Of a stretch of 64,000 nt of DNA, positions 9,001-16,931 are shown piece after piece. The position numbers and the translations under genes were made by a program. Below the pieces are notes generated by a model. That model had not been told where the DNA came from. It was given only the letters and a program-made list of their open reading frames with translations, and searched no databases. The stretch covers positions 930,001 through 994,000 of the forward strand of contig NZ_JAHSTY010000001.1 in assembly GCF_019145355.1 (NCBI RefSeq). The letters run 5' to 3'. Numbering within the stretch: the stretch's first letter is position 1; each line of letters starts with the position of its first letter. This stretch comes from Pseudomonas azadiae. GTDB taxonomy: Bacteria; Pseudomonadota; Gammaproteobacteria; Pseudomonadales; Pseudomonadaceae.

Positions 9001-11291
9001 GCGCTGATCGTATAAAGCTTCTGCGAGCGTCTGAAGTGTCTACGTTGCGCACGCGTTGCCCCTGCCAACCATGCCGGCAGTTTTTTAGCTTCACGCGCGA
9101 CCTTGCGCAGCAACTCAATATTCGCCTGCGCGCGGCTCAGCGCGCTGTTGACGGGAACCTGCAATTGTTGCTCCAGCTCAGTCAGCAGCAGCTCGCGGCT
9201 CAGCTCGGCATTTTTGACCTCGCTGAAAATACGCGTGATGTCATCGGTGCTTTTGTACAAGCGATCACAGCTTCCAAGGAGCTTCTTGATGGAGGCCAAT
9301 GCCGGCTTCTGATGGATGGGCACGTAGCGTACTTCCAGAGTTTCACGCACCGCATGTGCGCGTATGTCGTTACGCTTATCGCGCGCGACACTGCGCCACA
9401 GCACGGAACCGTCCCGACTGACGAGGCTTGTCTTGACACCGCGGGTAAGTGCGTCCAGTCCGTAAAACGGTATCACCCCGCCCTCTTCTCCGAAAGCGTA
9501 TAGCACCACGGGAAGTTGGCGAAGCGGGACCCTCACCGCCGCTGCGGTCGTCACCACCCAGATGTTAAGGAGCGAGTAAAAGGCATCCAGCTCGCTGCCG
9601 ATAGCGATCGACAGCACCTGGGTTTGACTGCCAAGGCGCCGGGCGGCCAAAGGCTGCTCCACCACTTCAATCACCAAGTCACGATGCGCCGTACTCAGCA
9701 GCTTAAGCCTGTGTTGCACCTGCACCTCACAGCGCAAGGCCTCGGTTTGGGCTCGCATAAACGACACAACCCGCCTGGGCGCCTCGTGCCCGCCGGGACG
9801 CGCAGACCAAAAGTCAAGGTTGAGCAACCGTTGCCGGGCACCCTGCGACAGTGCATTCACGGTTTGGGCGTGAATCTTGAGTTGGCCCAGCAACGCAACG
9901 ATTTCCTGGTAGGCCGGTGTCTCGGCGCTTGGATCTTGCGGATCCAGCAGCGCGACCAGGCCTTTTTCGTAACGCTTGATCTGCTGCTCTGCCGTGCGCA
10001 GAGCCAAACCGGGCGCGGTACTGGCAAAGATAATTTCCTTGCTGCGTCGCTGGTGGTCCCACTTGAGCAATTCGTCACGCAGCTCGCCGAGCCGAGCTCT
10101 GCCGACCAGTCGTTTCCTGTTGCCCTCCACATACTTGAGGAAAGCGCCGACATCCAGCGGCTTCGGTCGCTCTAGGGCAAATACCTGCTTGTGATAAATC
10201 GTCGAAACACAGGCCAATTCATTATTCCATTGCTGCCTCAGCAGCTCTTGCGCCCCCAGCGCCAATGCATCCTCCAGAATCTCCGAGCCACGTGCCACGG
10301 TGGACGCAGGGGACAAATCCGCAGGGCGGCACAGCCCTTGGCGACGATTCAAGGGCAAGCATTGCCAGAGTTCGTCAAACCGCGACTGGCTCAGCTCCAG
10401 CACACCGCACTGAAGCGCGACAAACGAAGGGTACTCGTAGAAATTGCGGGCAATACCTGGCAGGTAAATGATGTGAGGCACACCGCTGGGGTCACCCTCA
10501 CGGTAGATATGTAACGCACCTGGAATCACTGTTGCGGGCGTACCTGGCCAGAGTAGCTGGCCCACTCGCACACAGGCCCAATCCGCACCGGCGCGCTGAC
10601 GCGCCTCAGCGCTCGGGGCATCAATCACGGCCTGGACCATGGCCATTCCGGTATTCGACAGCTCATCCAGTTGCAGCGCGATCAAGGCACGGTCGGCGAA
10701 CAGTTCCGCGTGCAACGCTACCCAGCGTTCCCGGCGTGTCAGCCAGGAACCGTACGCCAACGTGTCCCAATAATTAGCGGCCGCGCGGACCAATCGCTCA
10801 AAAAGCCTCATCGCATCCAACCGTTGAAGTGCTTGCAACGGCGTCAACGTCAATCGATAGCCGGGCTTGCCTTTGAGGCTCAAGGTGGCTGACGAGGTGA
10901 CACGGGGCTCAATCACGGGCTCGAAGAGCGACGACAATGCCCGACTTGTCAGGCTGTCGACTTTCTCGGGCTCATCGTCCTTCGCGGGCACTGTAAACAG
11001 CAGGTCATCCGGGTCCTCCGTGAACGCCTTGTGCAGCTCGGCGCGAATCACCTTCAAGACTGTCGGCGAGCGCCCCAGCAAATGTGTCAGCGTCTGCGAC
11101 GACTCGCTGCAACGCATGTCGGCCAGGCAAATCTGATTGATCAGGCGGCTGGGCTGGGTAGAGGCGTTAATTTGCAGCGTCAATTGGTCGCGAATGGCCC
11201 ATACCTCAGCTTCGTTGACCTCGTAGATGTCGGTGTCGAACGGAGGGCTGGAAACGGGAGCAGCGGACGAGTTCTCGGTAACCGAGGCCAT
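6057..11291 (-). CDS. Giant DUF6543/dermonecrotic-toxin-type protein
   Basis: A single frame of 1744 residues. The overall make-up (a leading IRDQLTLQINAS-type region, long helical segments, a LLTELEQQLQVP region) resembles the large Pseudomonas proteins annotated with DUF6543 or dermonecrotic toxin domains. There is no N-terminal signal peptide. A hydrophobic stretch lies at about residues 1160-1240 (IRMLLSTFVPILGIFSDI and FFMVNLITTFVPG), as in membrane-inserting toxins. A proline-rich linker at about 1345-1375 precedes a C-terminal region of about 370 residues with no motif I recognise. No immunity-sized gene lies beside it. The gene interrupts the purine region and has its own upstream gap, shielded by a terminator at 11367. 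Toxin function is inferred from family resemblance. Confidence 0.65.
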   Translation of the reverse strand: MASVTENSSAAPVSSPPFDTDIYEVNEAEVWAIRDQLTLQINASTQPSRLINQICLADMRCSESSQTLTHLLGRSPTVLKVIRAELHKAFTEDPDDLLFTVPAKDDEPEKVDSLTSRALSSLFEPVIEPRVTSSATLSLKGKPGYRLTLTPLQALQRLDAMRLFERLVRAAANYWDTLAYGSWLTRRERWVALHAELFADRALIALQLDELSNTGMAMVQAVIDAPSAEARQRAGADWACVRVGQLLWPGTPATVIPGALHIYREGDPSGVPHIIYLPGIARNFYEYPSFVALQCGVLELSQSRFDELWQCLPLNRRQGLCRPADLSPASTVARGSEILEDALALGAQELLRQQWNNELACVSTIYHKQVFALERPKPLDVGAFLKYVEGNRKRLVGRARLGELRDELLKWDHQRRSKEIIFASTAPGLALRTAEQQIKRYEKGLVALLDPQDPSAETPAYQEIVALLGQLKIHAQTVNALSQGARQRLLNLDFWSARPGGHEAPRRVVSFMRAQTEALRCEVQVQHRLKLLSTAHRDLVIEVVEQPLAARRLGSQTQVLSIAIGSELDAFYSLLNIWVVTTAAAVRVPLRQLPVVLYAFGEEGGVIPFYGLDALTRGVKTSLVSRDGSVLWRSVARDKRNDIRAHAVRETLEVRYVPIHQKPALASIKKLLGSCDRLYKSTDDITRIFSEVKNAELSRELLLTELEQQLQVPVNSALSRAQANIELLRKVAREAKKLPAWLAGATRAQRRHFRRSQKLYTISAWAFLTRLEQRLPDLNTYARHALTARLRRDGIALGIGLDEPFIAMSGDIHGTYCDHKDACLLKDPQKTLPPSSSCRAFSLLALALHNLDPLAPWTQHKLNRACPLRWTWPDSLSTGHLRQLISSLDIGGRYDALINEVFYPPVNPNHPLSEGRIPELLNRALRAGVEHHLFSAAQQGLSAQAQSVLRTAMAARTPQDMLNNQHELQLHVVHLVGHTLLHDRYVAGIVVMQDKRSQRCVVYWPQAPFALALTEYSSLEKASAELNRLGALPDNVKALARQVAPGWAFQATHSLFDPAAINILDVSPVISFVKGIWRWTRSSRVKHLEPSLSLDVIEEQVLEQIACDPQDWLAIVATSNGDAQALLYRGKVQELQRQTQAASYSSKALEEYRIRRLRDDRVANIRMLLSTFVPILGIFSDIHALYDAARRYQHSGDPSDKRLLADTTKFFMVNLITTFVPGPKKTGVAVASAIRPALPAALGRIRHWRVEPGGIARSASSVKQLQALERFKIKSVPEGAVALKGPGQTGVYAKHGELFVADNTHHYPVYKRDSEQWFRLKNRQSPGQDELILDIHQSREWLLGADAPPPVAGTSSSVLSPWTAPVPPPPDWWPPVLRRTTESQILQSSTTSTHWLDWRTQIPNPQQLTSPSPGIFHVPVDNRGFSYNVLRLAPPYTSLNDPLSGYYRLLPQGGQVSLGNIVFITKDEPLVSLARVDIERWTSTARHEQPLPASRTPTGGWQLHAPLFDRSLPESVGTAFPTMTIKSRDFTVARMIELSGPERPATASHMLNVRATLDDWLPPAPAQPGQTDDLLRMLRPTDRQVKSIFIGMEGEAPGFTRVDFRTTGLDPTLRSPYPKRAAQRNIAMRQAITDVLQQQGFDVQDVLVSHFNKPTHELIVTHPLSNNVYYLSIHWTYGGTIDLKTRLTDRWLTETIRSNPDVLPLASVNSAMGENRLVPIVAGIQWSSQAGRESSVYFAKVSRS

Positions 11292-11366
11292 GGTATTTTC
11301 TCTGATTGAGGGAAAACCAGCCTAGGTAACGCAGGTGCTCAAGGGGTGTTAGATAGTTGAGTGCGC

Positions 11367-11393
11367 AAAAAAAAGCCCGCAGTGTGAGCGGGC
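11367..11393 (-). terminator. Rho-independent terminator of hiuH
   Basis: On the minus strand a GCCCGC / GCGGGC stem with a 7-base loop is followed by eight T residues. It sits 44 bases after the hiuH stop codon and 76 bases before the toxin-like gene start, so that gene is probably not read through from hiuH. Confidence 0.85.
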
Positions 11394-11436
11394 AAACAAC
11401 CAACGAAGCGCTTTGGGGGCGTGAAGCGAGGTGACG

Positions 11437-11790
11437 CTAGCTACCGCGATAGGTGGAGTAGCTGTAGGGCGAAATCAGCAGCGGGACATGGTAGTGCTCC
11501 TGTTCGGCGCTGATGCCGAAGCGCAACACCACCACGTCAAGGAAAGCGGGCTCGGGCAACTGCACACCACGGGCGCGGTAGTAGTCACCGGCGCTGAATT
11601 GCAGCTGGTAGACACCGCTGCGGTAGCTGTCGCCTTGCAACAGTGGCGCGTCACAGCGGCCGTCGCTGTTGGTCAAGGTGGTGGCAACCCGTTCCAGTTG
11701 CGTGCCTTCGACGCGATACAGCTCAACCTTGATCGCGCTGCCGGGGCAGCCGTGCGCGGCGTCCAAAACGTGTGTGGTCAAACGTCCCAT
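11437..11790 (-). CDS. hiuH: 5-hydroxyisourate hydrolase
   Basis: Transthyretin-like enzyme of 117 residues that opens 5-hydroxyisourate, the product of urate oxidation, to OHCU. The N-terminal MGRLTTHVLDAAHGCPG and the C-terminal YRGS are the diagnostic HIUase motifs. An ATG at 11820 would add 10 residues, but the shorter start matches the family length and has GGGAGG about 12 bases upstream. It is divergent from puuE across a long regulatory gap and ends in a strong terminator. Confidence 0.93.
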   Translation of the reverse strand: MGRLTTHVLDAAHGCPGSAIKVELYRVEGTQLERVATTLTNSDGRCDAPLLQGDSYRSGVYQLQFSAGDYYRARGVQLPEPAFLDVVVLRFGISAEQEHYHVPLLISPYSYSTYRGS

Positions 11791-12180
11791 GGCGGTTACG
11801 CGCCTCCCGAAGTTAGTCATAGAGTGATCCGCACCTTTTCAGGGCATCGAAAAAGTCGGCGATGGCTGATTAAGACACTTTTTAAAAAAATTGTACACAA
11901 TAAAAATCACAAAGCTTTGGATCCGCTTATTGTTATTGCCTGCCTCTGCAATCGACAGGTAATCCTTGCTTTTTAACGACCTTTTGTCCATTAGCTGACC
12001 AATCAGGCAAGTTTCTTGCTTCACCTTCAACACAGCACCTCGCGGAAAAAATGCAGAAATGCAGGCTTACAAAGTCGACGATAAGTTGTATACAATCACT
12101 CATCGCTGTGACGCCATCCAGTCATTTCACTGCCCGGCCGCCACACCTACCTGCTACCACGAACAAGAAGGAAGACTGCA
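11791..12180. promoter_or_regulatory. hiuH/puuE divergent control region
   Basis: A 390-base region with no gene between divergent purine genes. It holds TTGTACACAA at 11891-11900 (one mismatch from a palindrome), the 24-base motif beginning AGCTGACCAATCAG at 11993-12016, and the perfect palindrome TTGTATACAA at 12086-12095. Two of these motifs recur before azgA or the tsx-like gene. Two palindromes facing opposite genes suggest that one regulator controls both directions; this is inference. Confidence 0.55.
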
Positions 12181-13107
12181 GTGAGCGCTGACTACCCACG
12201 CGACCTGATCGGTTACGGCAGTAACCCTCCTCACCCCCACTGGCCGGGCAAGGCACGCATCGCGTTGTCTTTCGTACTCAACTACGAAGAAGGCGGTGAG
12301 CGCAACATCTTGCACGGCGATAAGGAGTCAGAAGCCTTTCTTTCGGAGATGGTCTCGGCCCAGCCGCTGCAAGGCGCGCGCAACATGAGCATGGAGTCGC
12401 TGTACGAATACGGCAGCCGTGCCGGGGTGTGGCGCATCCTCAAGCTGTTCAAGCAATTCGATATTCCGCTGACCGTCTTCGCCGTGGCCATGGCCGCCCA
12501 GCGCCACCCGGACGTGATCCGCGCCATGGTCGACGCCGGCCATGAGATCTGCAGCCACGGCTACCGCTGGATCGACTACCAGTACATGGACGAGGCCCAG
12601 GAGCGCGAGCATATGCTCGAAGCCATCCGCATCCTCACCGAACTCACTGGCGAGCGCCCGCTGGGCTGGTACACCGGGCGCACCGGCCCCAATACACGGC
12701 GGCTGGTGATGGAGGAAGGCGGCTTCCTCTATGACTGCGACACCTATGACGACGACCTGCCCTACTGGGAACCCAACAACCCGACCGGCAAGCCGCACCT
12801 GGTGATCCCCTACACCCTGGACACCAACGACATGCGTTTCACCCAGGTGCAGGGCTTCAACAAGGGCGACGACTTTTTCGAGTACCTCAAAGACGCGTTC
12901 GACGTGCTGTATGCCGAAGGCGCCGAAGCGCCGAAGATGCTTTCCATCGGCCTGCATTGCCGCCTGATCGGCCGCCCGGCACGCCTGGCGTCGTTGAAGC
13001 GTTTTATCGAGTACGCCAAAGGGCATGAACAGGTGTGGTTCACCCGGCGCGTGGACATTGCCCGCCACTGGCAGGAAACCCACCCGTACACGGGAGCCGC
13101 GAAATGA
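12181..13107 (+). CDS. puuE: Allantoinase, polysaccharide-deacetylase type
   Basis: Cytosolic enzyme of 308 residues that hydrolyses allantoin to allantoate; this metal-independent-type family is unrelated to the amidohydrolase allantoinase. The start MSADYPRDLIGYGSNPPHP, the NYEEGGERN stretch and EICSHGYRWIDYQ are typical of PuuE. The GTG start at 12181 has AAGGAAG upstream. Its stop overlaps the uraD start (ATGA), so the two are translationally coupled. It heads the plus-strand run puuE-uraD-alc-allA-puuD. Confidence 0.93.
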   Translation: MSADYPRDLIGYGSNPPHPHWPGKARIALSFVLNYEEGGERNILHGDKESEAFLSEMVSAQPLQGARNMSMESLYEYGSRAGVWRILKLFKQFDIPLTVFAVAMAAQRHPDVIRAMVDAGHEICSHGYRWIDYQYMDEAQEREHMLEAIRILTELTGERPLGWYTGRTGPNTRRLVMEEGGFLYDCDTYDDDLPYWEPNNPTGKPHLVIPYTLDTNDMRFTQVQGFNKGDDFFEYLKDAFDVLYAEGAEAPKMLSIGLHCRLIGRPARLASLKRFIEYAKGHEQVWFTRRVDIARHWQETHPYTGAAK

Positions 13108-13619
13108 CTGCATTCCAGACCCTCAAGCCGTCGAGCCTGAGCCGCGATGAATTCGTCGCCGCCTTCGCCGACATCTACGAACACTCGCCATGGGTGGCCG
13201 AAAAGGCCTTCGACCTGGGCCAGGATGCTTCGATCGACCAGATCGAAACCCTGCACCAGCGCATGAGCGACATCCTGTTGAGCGCTGATCACCAAAGCCA
13301 ACTGGCGCTGATCAACGCTCACCCCGACCTGGCCGGCAAAGCTGCCGTCCAGGGCGAACTGACCCAAGCCAGCACCGATGAGCAAGCTGGCGCGGGGATT
13401 CACCAATGCTCGAGCGACGAGTTTTCTCGCTTCACCGAGCTGAACGAGGCCTACAAGGCCAAGTTCAAGTTTCCCTTCATCATGGCGGTAAAAGGCAGCA
13501 ACCGGCATCAGATCCTGGCGGCGTTCGAAACGCGCATTCACCACTCGGTTGAAGCCGAATTCAATTGCGCGCTGGCCGAGATCAACAAGATCGCGTTGTT
13601 CCGATTACTGACCCTCTAA
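13104..13619 (+). CDS. uraD: 2-oxo-4-hydroxy-4-carboxy-5-ureidoimidazoline (OHCU) decarboxylase
   Basis: Small helical enzyme of 171 residues that converts OHCU to S-allantoin, following HiuH. The NAHPDLAG motif carries the catalytic His73, and [19 protein letters not shown] and FPFIMAVKG are family signatures. The ATG at 13104 overlaps the puuE stop codon by four bases. The frame is open further upstream inside puuE, but that part is a shadow. An alc gene follows after 40 bases. Confidence 0.93.
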   Translation: MTAFQTLKPSSLSRDEFVAAFADIYEHSPWVAEKAFDLGQDASIDQIETLHQRMSDILLSADHQSQLALINAHPDLAGKAAVQGELTQASTDEQAGAGIHQCSSDEFSRFTELNEAYKAKFKFPFIMAVKGSNRHQILAAFETRIHHSVEAEFNCALAEINKIALFRLLTL

Positions 13620-13659
13620 CGACCATCCCCAGCCACTCCATCTAAGGCAGACAAGAAGA

Positions 13660-14655
13660 ATGAAAGCTTACGCCGTACCTTTCGAAAAATTCGTCAACCT
13701 GGCCGACGCCCGCCTGGGCACCAAGATCATCTCGGTAACCGATGACTGGTTCGCCGACGCCAACCGCCTGTTCCAGCCGACCCCGGCCGTGTGGAAGGAG
13801 GGCGTTTTCGATGACAACGGCAAGTGGATGGACGGCTGGGAGTCGCGCCGCAAGCGTTTCGAGGGCTACGACAGCGCGGTGATCCAACTGGGCGTGCCCG
13901 GTTCGATCAAAGGCGTGGACATCGACACTTCATTCTTCACCGGCAACTACCCGCCGTCGGCATCGCTGGAAGCCTGCTTCCTGGCCTCGGGCGAGCCTGA
14001 CGAGCACACCCAGTGGGTGGAAGTGCTGTCGGCCGTCGAGCTGCAAGGCAACAGCCACCACTATCACGAGATCAACAACGCGCAGGCGTTCAGCCACCTG
14101 CGTTTCAACATTTACCCGGATGGCGGCGTGGCCCGTCTGCGCGTGTACGGCGTGCCGTTCCGCGACTGGTCCGCGGTGGGCGACAACGAACAGGTCGACC
14201 TGGCCGCCGCACTGAACGGCGGCCGCGCGCTGGCCTGCTCCGATGAACACTTCGGGCGCATGAGCAACATCCTCAACCCAGGCCGTGGCATCAACATGGG
14301 CGATGGCTGGGAAACCGCACGGCGTCGCACGCCAGGCAATGATTGGGTGATCGTCGCGCTAGGCCACCCTGGCGAGATCGAAAAGATCATCGTCGACACT
14401 CTGCACTTCAAGGGCAACTACCCGGACACCTGCTCGATCCAGGGCGCGTTCGTCAAGGGCGGCACCGACAGCCAGATCGAAACCCAATCGCTGTTCTGGC
14501 GCGAACTGCTGCCGGCGCAGAAGCTGGAAATGCACGCCGAACATACCTTCGCCGAGCAGATCAAGGCACTGGGGCCGATTACCCACATTCGCCTGAATGT
14601 GTTCCCGGATGGTGGTGTGAGTCGCCTGCGGGTCCTGGGTAAAGTGTCGAAATAG
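13660..14655 (+). CDS. alc: Allantoicase
   Basis: Enzyme of 331 residues that splits allantoate to ureidoglycolate and urea. It shows the expected two tandem beta-jelly-roll repeats: [13 protein letters not shown] near residue 10 with [16 protein letters not shown] near 150, and [13 protein letters not shown] near 190 with [16 protein letters not shown] at the end. The ATG at 13660 is preceded by a purine-rich AGACAAGAAGA. A 135-base palindromic element begins 9 bases after the stop codon. Confidence 0.93.
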   Translation: MKAYAVPFEKFVNLADARLGTKIISVTDDWFADANRLFQPTPAVWKEGVFDDNGKWMDGWESRRKRFEGYDSAVIQLGVPGSIKGVDIDTSFFTGNYPPSASLEACFLASGEPDEHTQWVEVLSAVELQGNSHHYHEINNAQAFSHLRFNIYPDGGVARLRVYGVPFRDWSAVGDNEQVDLAAALNGGRALACSDEHFGRMSNILNPGRGINMGDGWETARRRTPGNDWVIVALGHPGEIEKIIVDTLHFKGNYPDTCSIQGAFVKGGTDSQIETQSLFWRELLPAQKLEMHAEHTFAEQIKALGPITHIRLNVFPDGGVSRLRVLGKVSK

Positions 14656-14664
14656 ACGCTGCTT

Positions 14665-14799
14665 TGTAGTGAGCGGGCTTGCCCCGCGCTGGGTGGCGAA
14701 GCCGCCCCAATCCAGCCACCGCGTTCTGCCAGACAGAACTCAGGCGCCTGGGTTTAGGGCGGCTTCGCCACCCAGCGCGGGACAAGCCCGCTCACTACA
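14665..14799. repeat. Long-palindrome element, copy A
   Basis: A 135-base element with 43-base inverted arms (one mismatch) starting TGTAGTGAGCGGGCTTG and ending CAAGCCCGCTCACTACA. The centre is about 49 bases. It is almost identical to copy B at 16726, with only about three differences. It separates alc from allA. Other copies are at 24434, 55400 and 59028. Confidence 0.9.
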
Positions 14800-14839
14800 G
14801 AAGCAAAACAAACACACAGCCTCCGGATAAGAGACAGCC

Positions 14840-15343
14840 ATGCGCACACTGATGATCGAACCCCTGACCAAAGAAGCCTTCGCCCCTTTCGGAGACGTTA
14901 TCGAAACCGACGGCAGCGATCACTTCATGATCAACAACGGGTCGACCATGCGCTTTCACAAGCTGGCGACGGTCGAAACAGCACAGCCTGAAGACCACGC
15001 CATCATCAGCATCTTCCGCGCCGACGCGCAGTACATGCCGCTGACCGTGTGCATGCTGGAGAGACACCCGCTGGGCAGCCAGGCCTTCATCCCGCTGCTC
15101 GGCAACCCCTTTCTGATCGTGGTCGCGCCAGTTGGCGATGCACCTGTATCAGGCTTGGTCCGCGCCTTCGTCACCAACGGCAGGCAGGGCATCAATTACC
15201 ATCGCGGCGTCTGGCACCACCCGGTGCTGACGATCGAAAAGCGGGATGACTTCCTGGTGGTTGATCGCAGTGGCACAGGCAATAACTGCGATGAGCATTT
15301 TTTTGAAGAGGATGAGCGGTTGATCCTCGCCCCCCACCAATAA
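14840..15343 (+). CDS. allA: Ureidoglycolate lyase
   Basis: Cupin-fold enzyme of 167 residues that converts ureidoglycolate to glyoxylate and urea, completing the route from urate. FAPFGDVIETDG at the start, a central MERHPLGSQAF-like segment (here LERHPLGSQAFIPL) and INYHRGVWHHPVLTI are family signatures. It lies between palindrome copies A and B together with puuD. A putative puuD start follows after 51 bases. Confidence 0.93.
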   Translation: MRTLMIEPLTKEAFAPFGDVIETDGSDHFMINNGSTMRFHKLATVETAQPEDHAIISIFRADAQYMPLTVCMLERHPLGSQAFIPLLGNPFLIVVAPVGDAPVSGLVRAFVTNGRQGINYHRGVWHHPVLTIEKRDDFLVVDRSGTGNNCDEHFFEEDERLILAPHQ

Positions 15344-15394
15344 GAGAAGGCCGGATCACCCGACAACAAGGGTGACAGGCGAGAGGTAAAGACT

Positions 15395-16678
15395 GTGGAA
15401 GCACATCTGTTGGAATGGCTGAACCTGAGCGTGCGCTGGGTTCACATGATCACTGGCGTCGCGTGGATCGGCGCTTCGTTCTACTTCGTCTGGCTGGAAA
15501 ACAACCTTAACCGCGTCAACCCCAAAAACGGCCTGGCCGGTGACTTGTGGGCGATCCACGGTGGCGGTATCTACCACCTGGAAAAATACAAACTGGCCCC
15601 GCCGAGCATGCCGGACAACCTGCACTGGTTCAAATGGGAAGCCTATTTCACTTGGATGTCGGGCGTAGCGCTGCTGTGCGTGGTGTTCTATTGGAACCCG
15701 ACGCTGTACCTGCTGGCCCCCGGCAGCAGCCTCAGCGGCACCGAAGGCGTCTTGCTGGGCATCGGCTCACTGTTCGTCGGCTGGTTCATCTACTCCTTTC
15801 TCTGTGACTCGGCACTGGGCAAACGCCCGGCCCTGCTCGGCTTGATCCTGTTCGTGCTGTTGATTGCCGCAGCCTATGGCTTCAGCAAGGTGTTCAGCGG
15901 ACGCGGTGCGTACCTGCATGTGGGTGCGGTGATCGGGACGATCATGGTGGGCAACGTGTTCCGTATCATCATGCCCGCCCAGCGTGCACTGGTGGCGGCC
16001 ATCGCCGAGAACCGCACGCCGGACCCGGCACTGCCGGCCAAAGGCTTGCTGCGTTCGCGCCACAACAACTACTTCACCCTGCCGGTGCTGTTCATCATGA
16101 TCAGCAACCATTTCCCGAGCACCTATGGCAGCCAATACAACTGGCTGATCCTGGCGGGTATCGCGGTGGCGGCGGTGTTGGTGCGGCACTACTTCAACAC
16201 CCGCCACAACAGCCAGAAGTATGCGTGGACCTTGCCGGTGGGCGCGTTGGCAATGATTTGCCTGGCCTACGTGACCGGTCCCAAGCCGGCCGTCGAAGTG
16301 GCCAAGGCGCCTGCGGCCATCGAGTACCAGCCATTGCCGGAAACCGCGCTGGGCGGCGGCTTGAAGCCCGCGGCGCCCGCGGCACCGGCGGCTGAGCCGG
16401 CACCGGCCCAGGCCACCACGGATTTCGGCCAGGTGCATCACGTGATCGAGCAGCGCTGCACGGTGTGCCATTCGGCCAAGCCCACCAGCCCGCTGTTCAG
16501 CACGGCGCCAGCCGGCGTGATGTTCGACACGCCGGAGCAGATCCAGCAACAGGCGGCGCGTATTCAAGCGCAGGCCGTGGCGAGTCAGATCATGCCGCTG
16601 GGCAACATTACCCAGATGACCCAGCAGGAAAGAGACCTGATCGGCACCTGGATCAACCAAGGAGCCCGCACCAACTGA
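15395..16678 (+). CDS. puuD: Membrane urate oxidase with C-terminal cytochrome c domain
   Basis: Inner-membrane urate hydroxylase of 427 residues that feeds HiuH with 5-hydroxyisourate. Residues 1 to about 310 contain eight or so hydrophobic segments, beginning WVHMITGVAWIGASFYFVW. After an Ala/Pro-rich linker, residues about 340-427 form a cytochrome c domain with the haem motif CTVCH at about 354-358 and a later candidate methionine ligand (QIMPLGNI). The start is GTG 15395 with GAGAGG upstream. The haem domain implies electron delivery to the respiratory chain rather than peroxide formation, as proposed for this family. Confidence 0.92.
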   Translation: MEAHLLEWLNLSVRWVHMITGVAWIGASFYFVWLENNLNRVNPKNGLAGDLWAIHGGGIYHLEKYKLAPPSMPDNLHWFKWEAYFTWMSGVALLCVVFYWNPTLYLLAPGSSLSGTEGVLLGIGSLFVGWFIYSFLCDSALGKRPALLGLILFVLLIAAAYGFSKVFSGRGAYLHVGAVIGTIMVGNVFRIIMPAQRALVAAIAENRTPDPALPAKGLLRSRHNNYFTLPVLFIMISNHFPSTYGSQYNWLILAGIAVAAVLVRHYFNTRHNSQKYAWTLPVGALAMICLAYVTGPKPAVEVAKAPAAIEYQPLPETALGGGLKPAAPAAPAAEPAPAQATTDFGQVHHVIEQRCTVCHSAKPTSPLFSTAPAGVMFDTPEQIQQQAARIQAQAVASQIMPLGNITQMTQQERDLIGTWINQGARTN

Positions 16679-16698
16679 CTGTTTCACACCGTTCCCAT

Positions 16699-16715
16699 GT
16701 GGGAGCTGGCTTGCC
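16699..16715 (+). repeat. Single REP half (GTGGGAGCTGGCTTGCC)
   Basis: The sequence GTGGGAGCTGGCTTGCC stands alone 10 bases before palindrome copy B, without its inverted partner. The same half-REP also precedes copies C and D. Confidence 0.7.
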
Positions 16716-16725
16716 ACAAATTCCT

Positions 16726-16860
16726 TGTAGTGAGCGGGCTTGCCCCGCGCTGGGTGGCGAAGCCGCCCCAATCCAGCCACCGCGTTCTGCCAGACAGAAC
16801 TCAGGCGCCTGGGTTTAGGGCGGCTTCGCCACCCAGCGCGGGGCTAGCCCGCTCACTACA
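16726..16860. repeat. Long-palindrome element, copy B
   Basis: A 135-base element of the same family as copy A and nearly identical to it, including the non-palindromic centre. It lies between puuD and the urate permease gene, so copies A and B bracket allA-puuD in the same orientation. Confidence 0.9.
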
Positions 16861-16931
16861 AGATGTGTAAGTACCCCCACAATTGAGATGCGTTCCAAAC
16901 CACACAACAATAAAAAGATCCGAGGTGTTGC

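Noticed and set aside
15767..16780. A 337-residue minus-strand frame opposite puuD
   Set aside because: It is a shadow of puuD; its N-terminus is translated from palindrome copy B.
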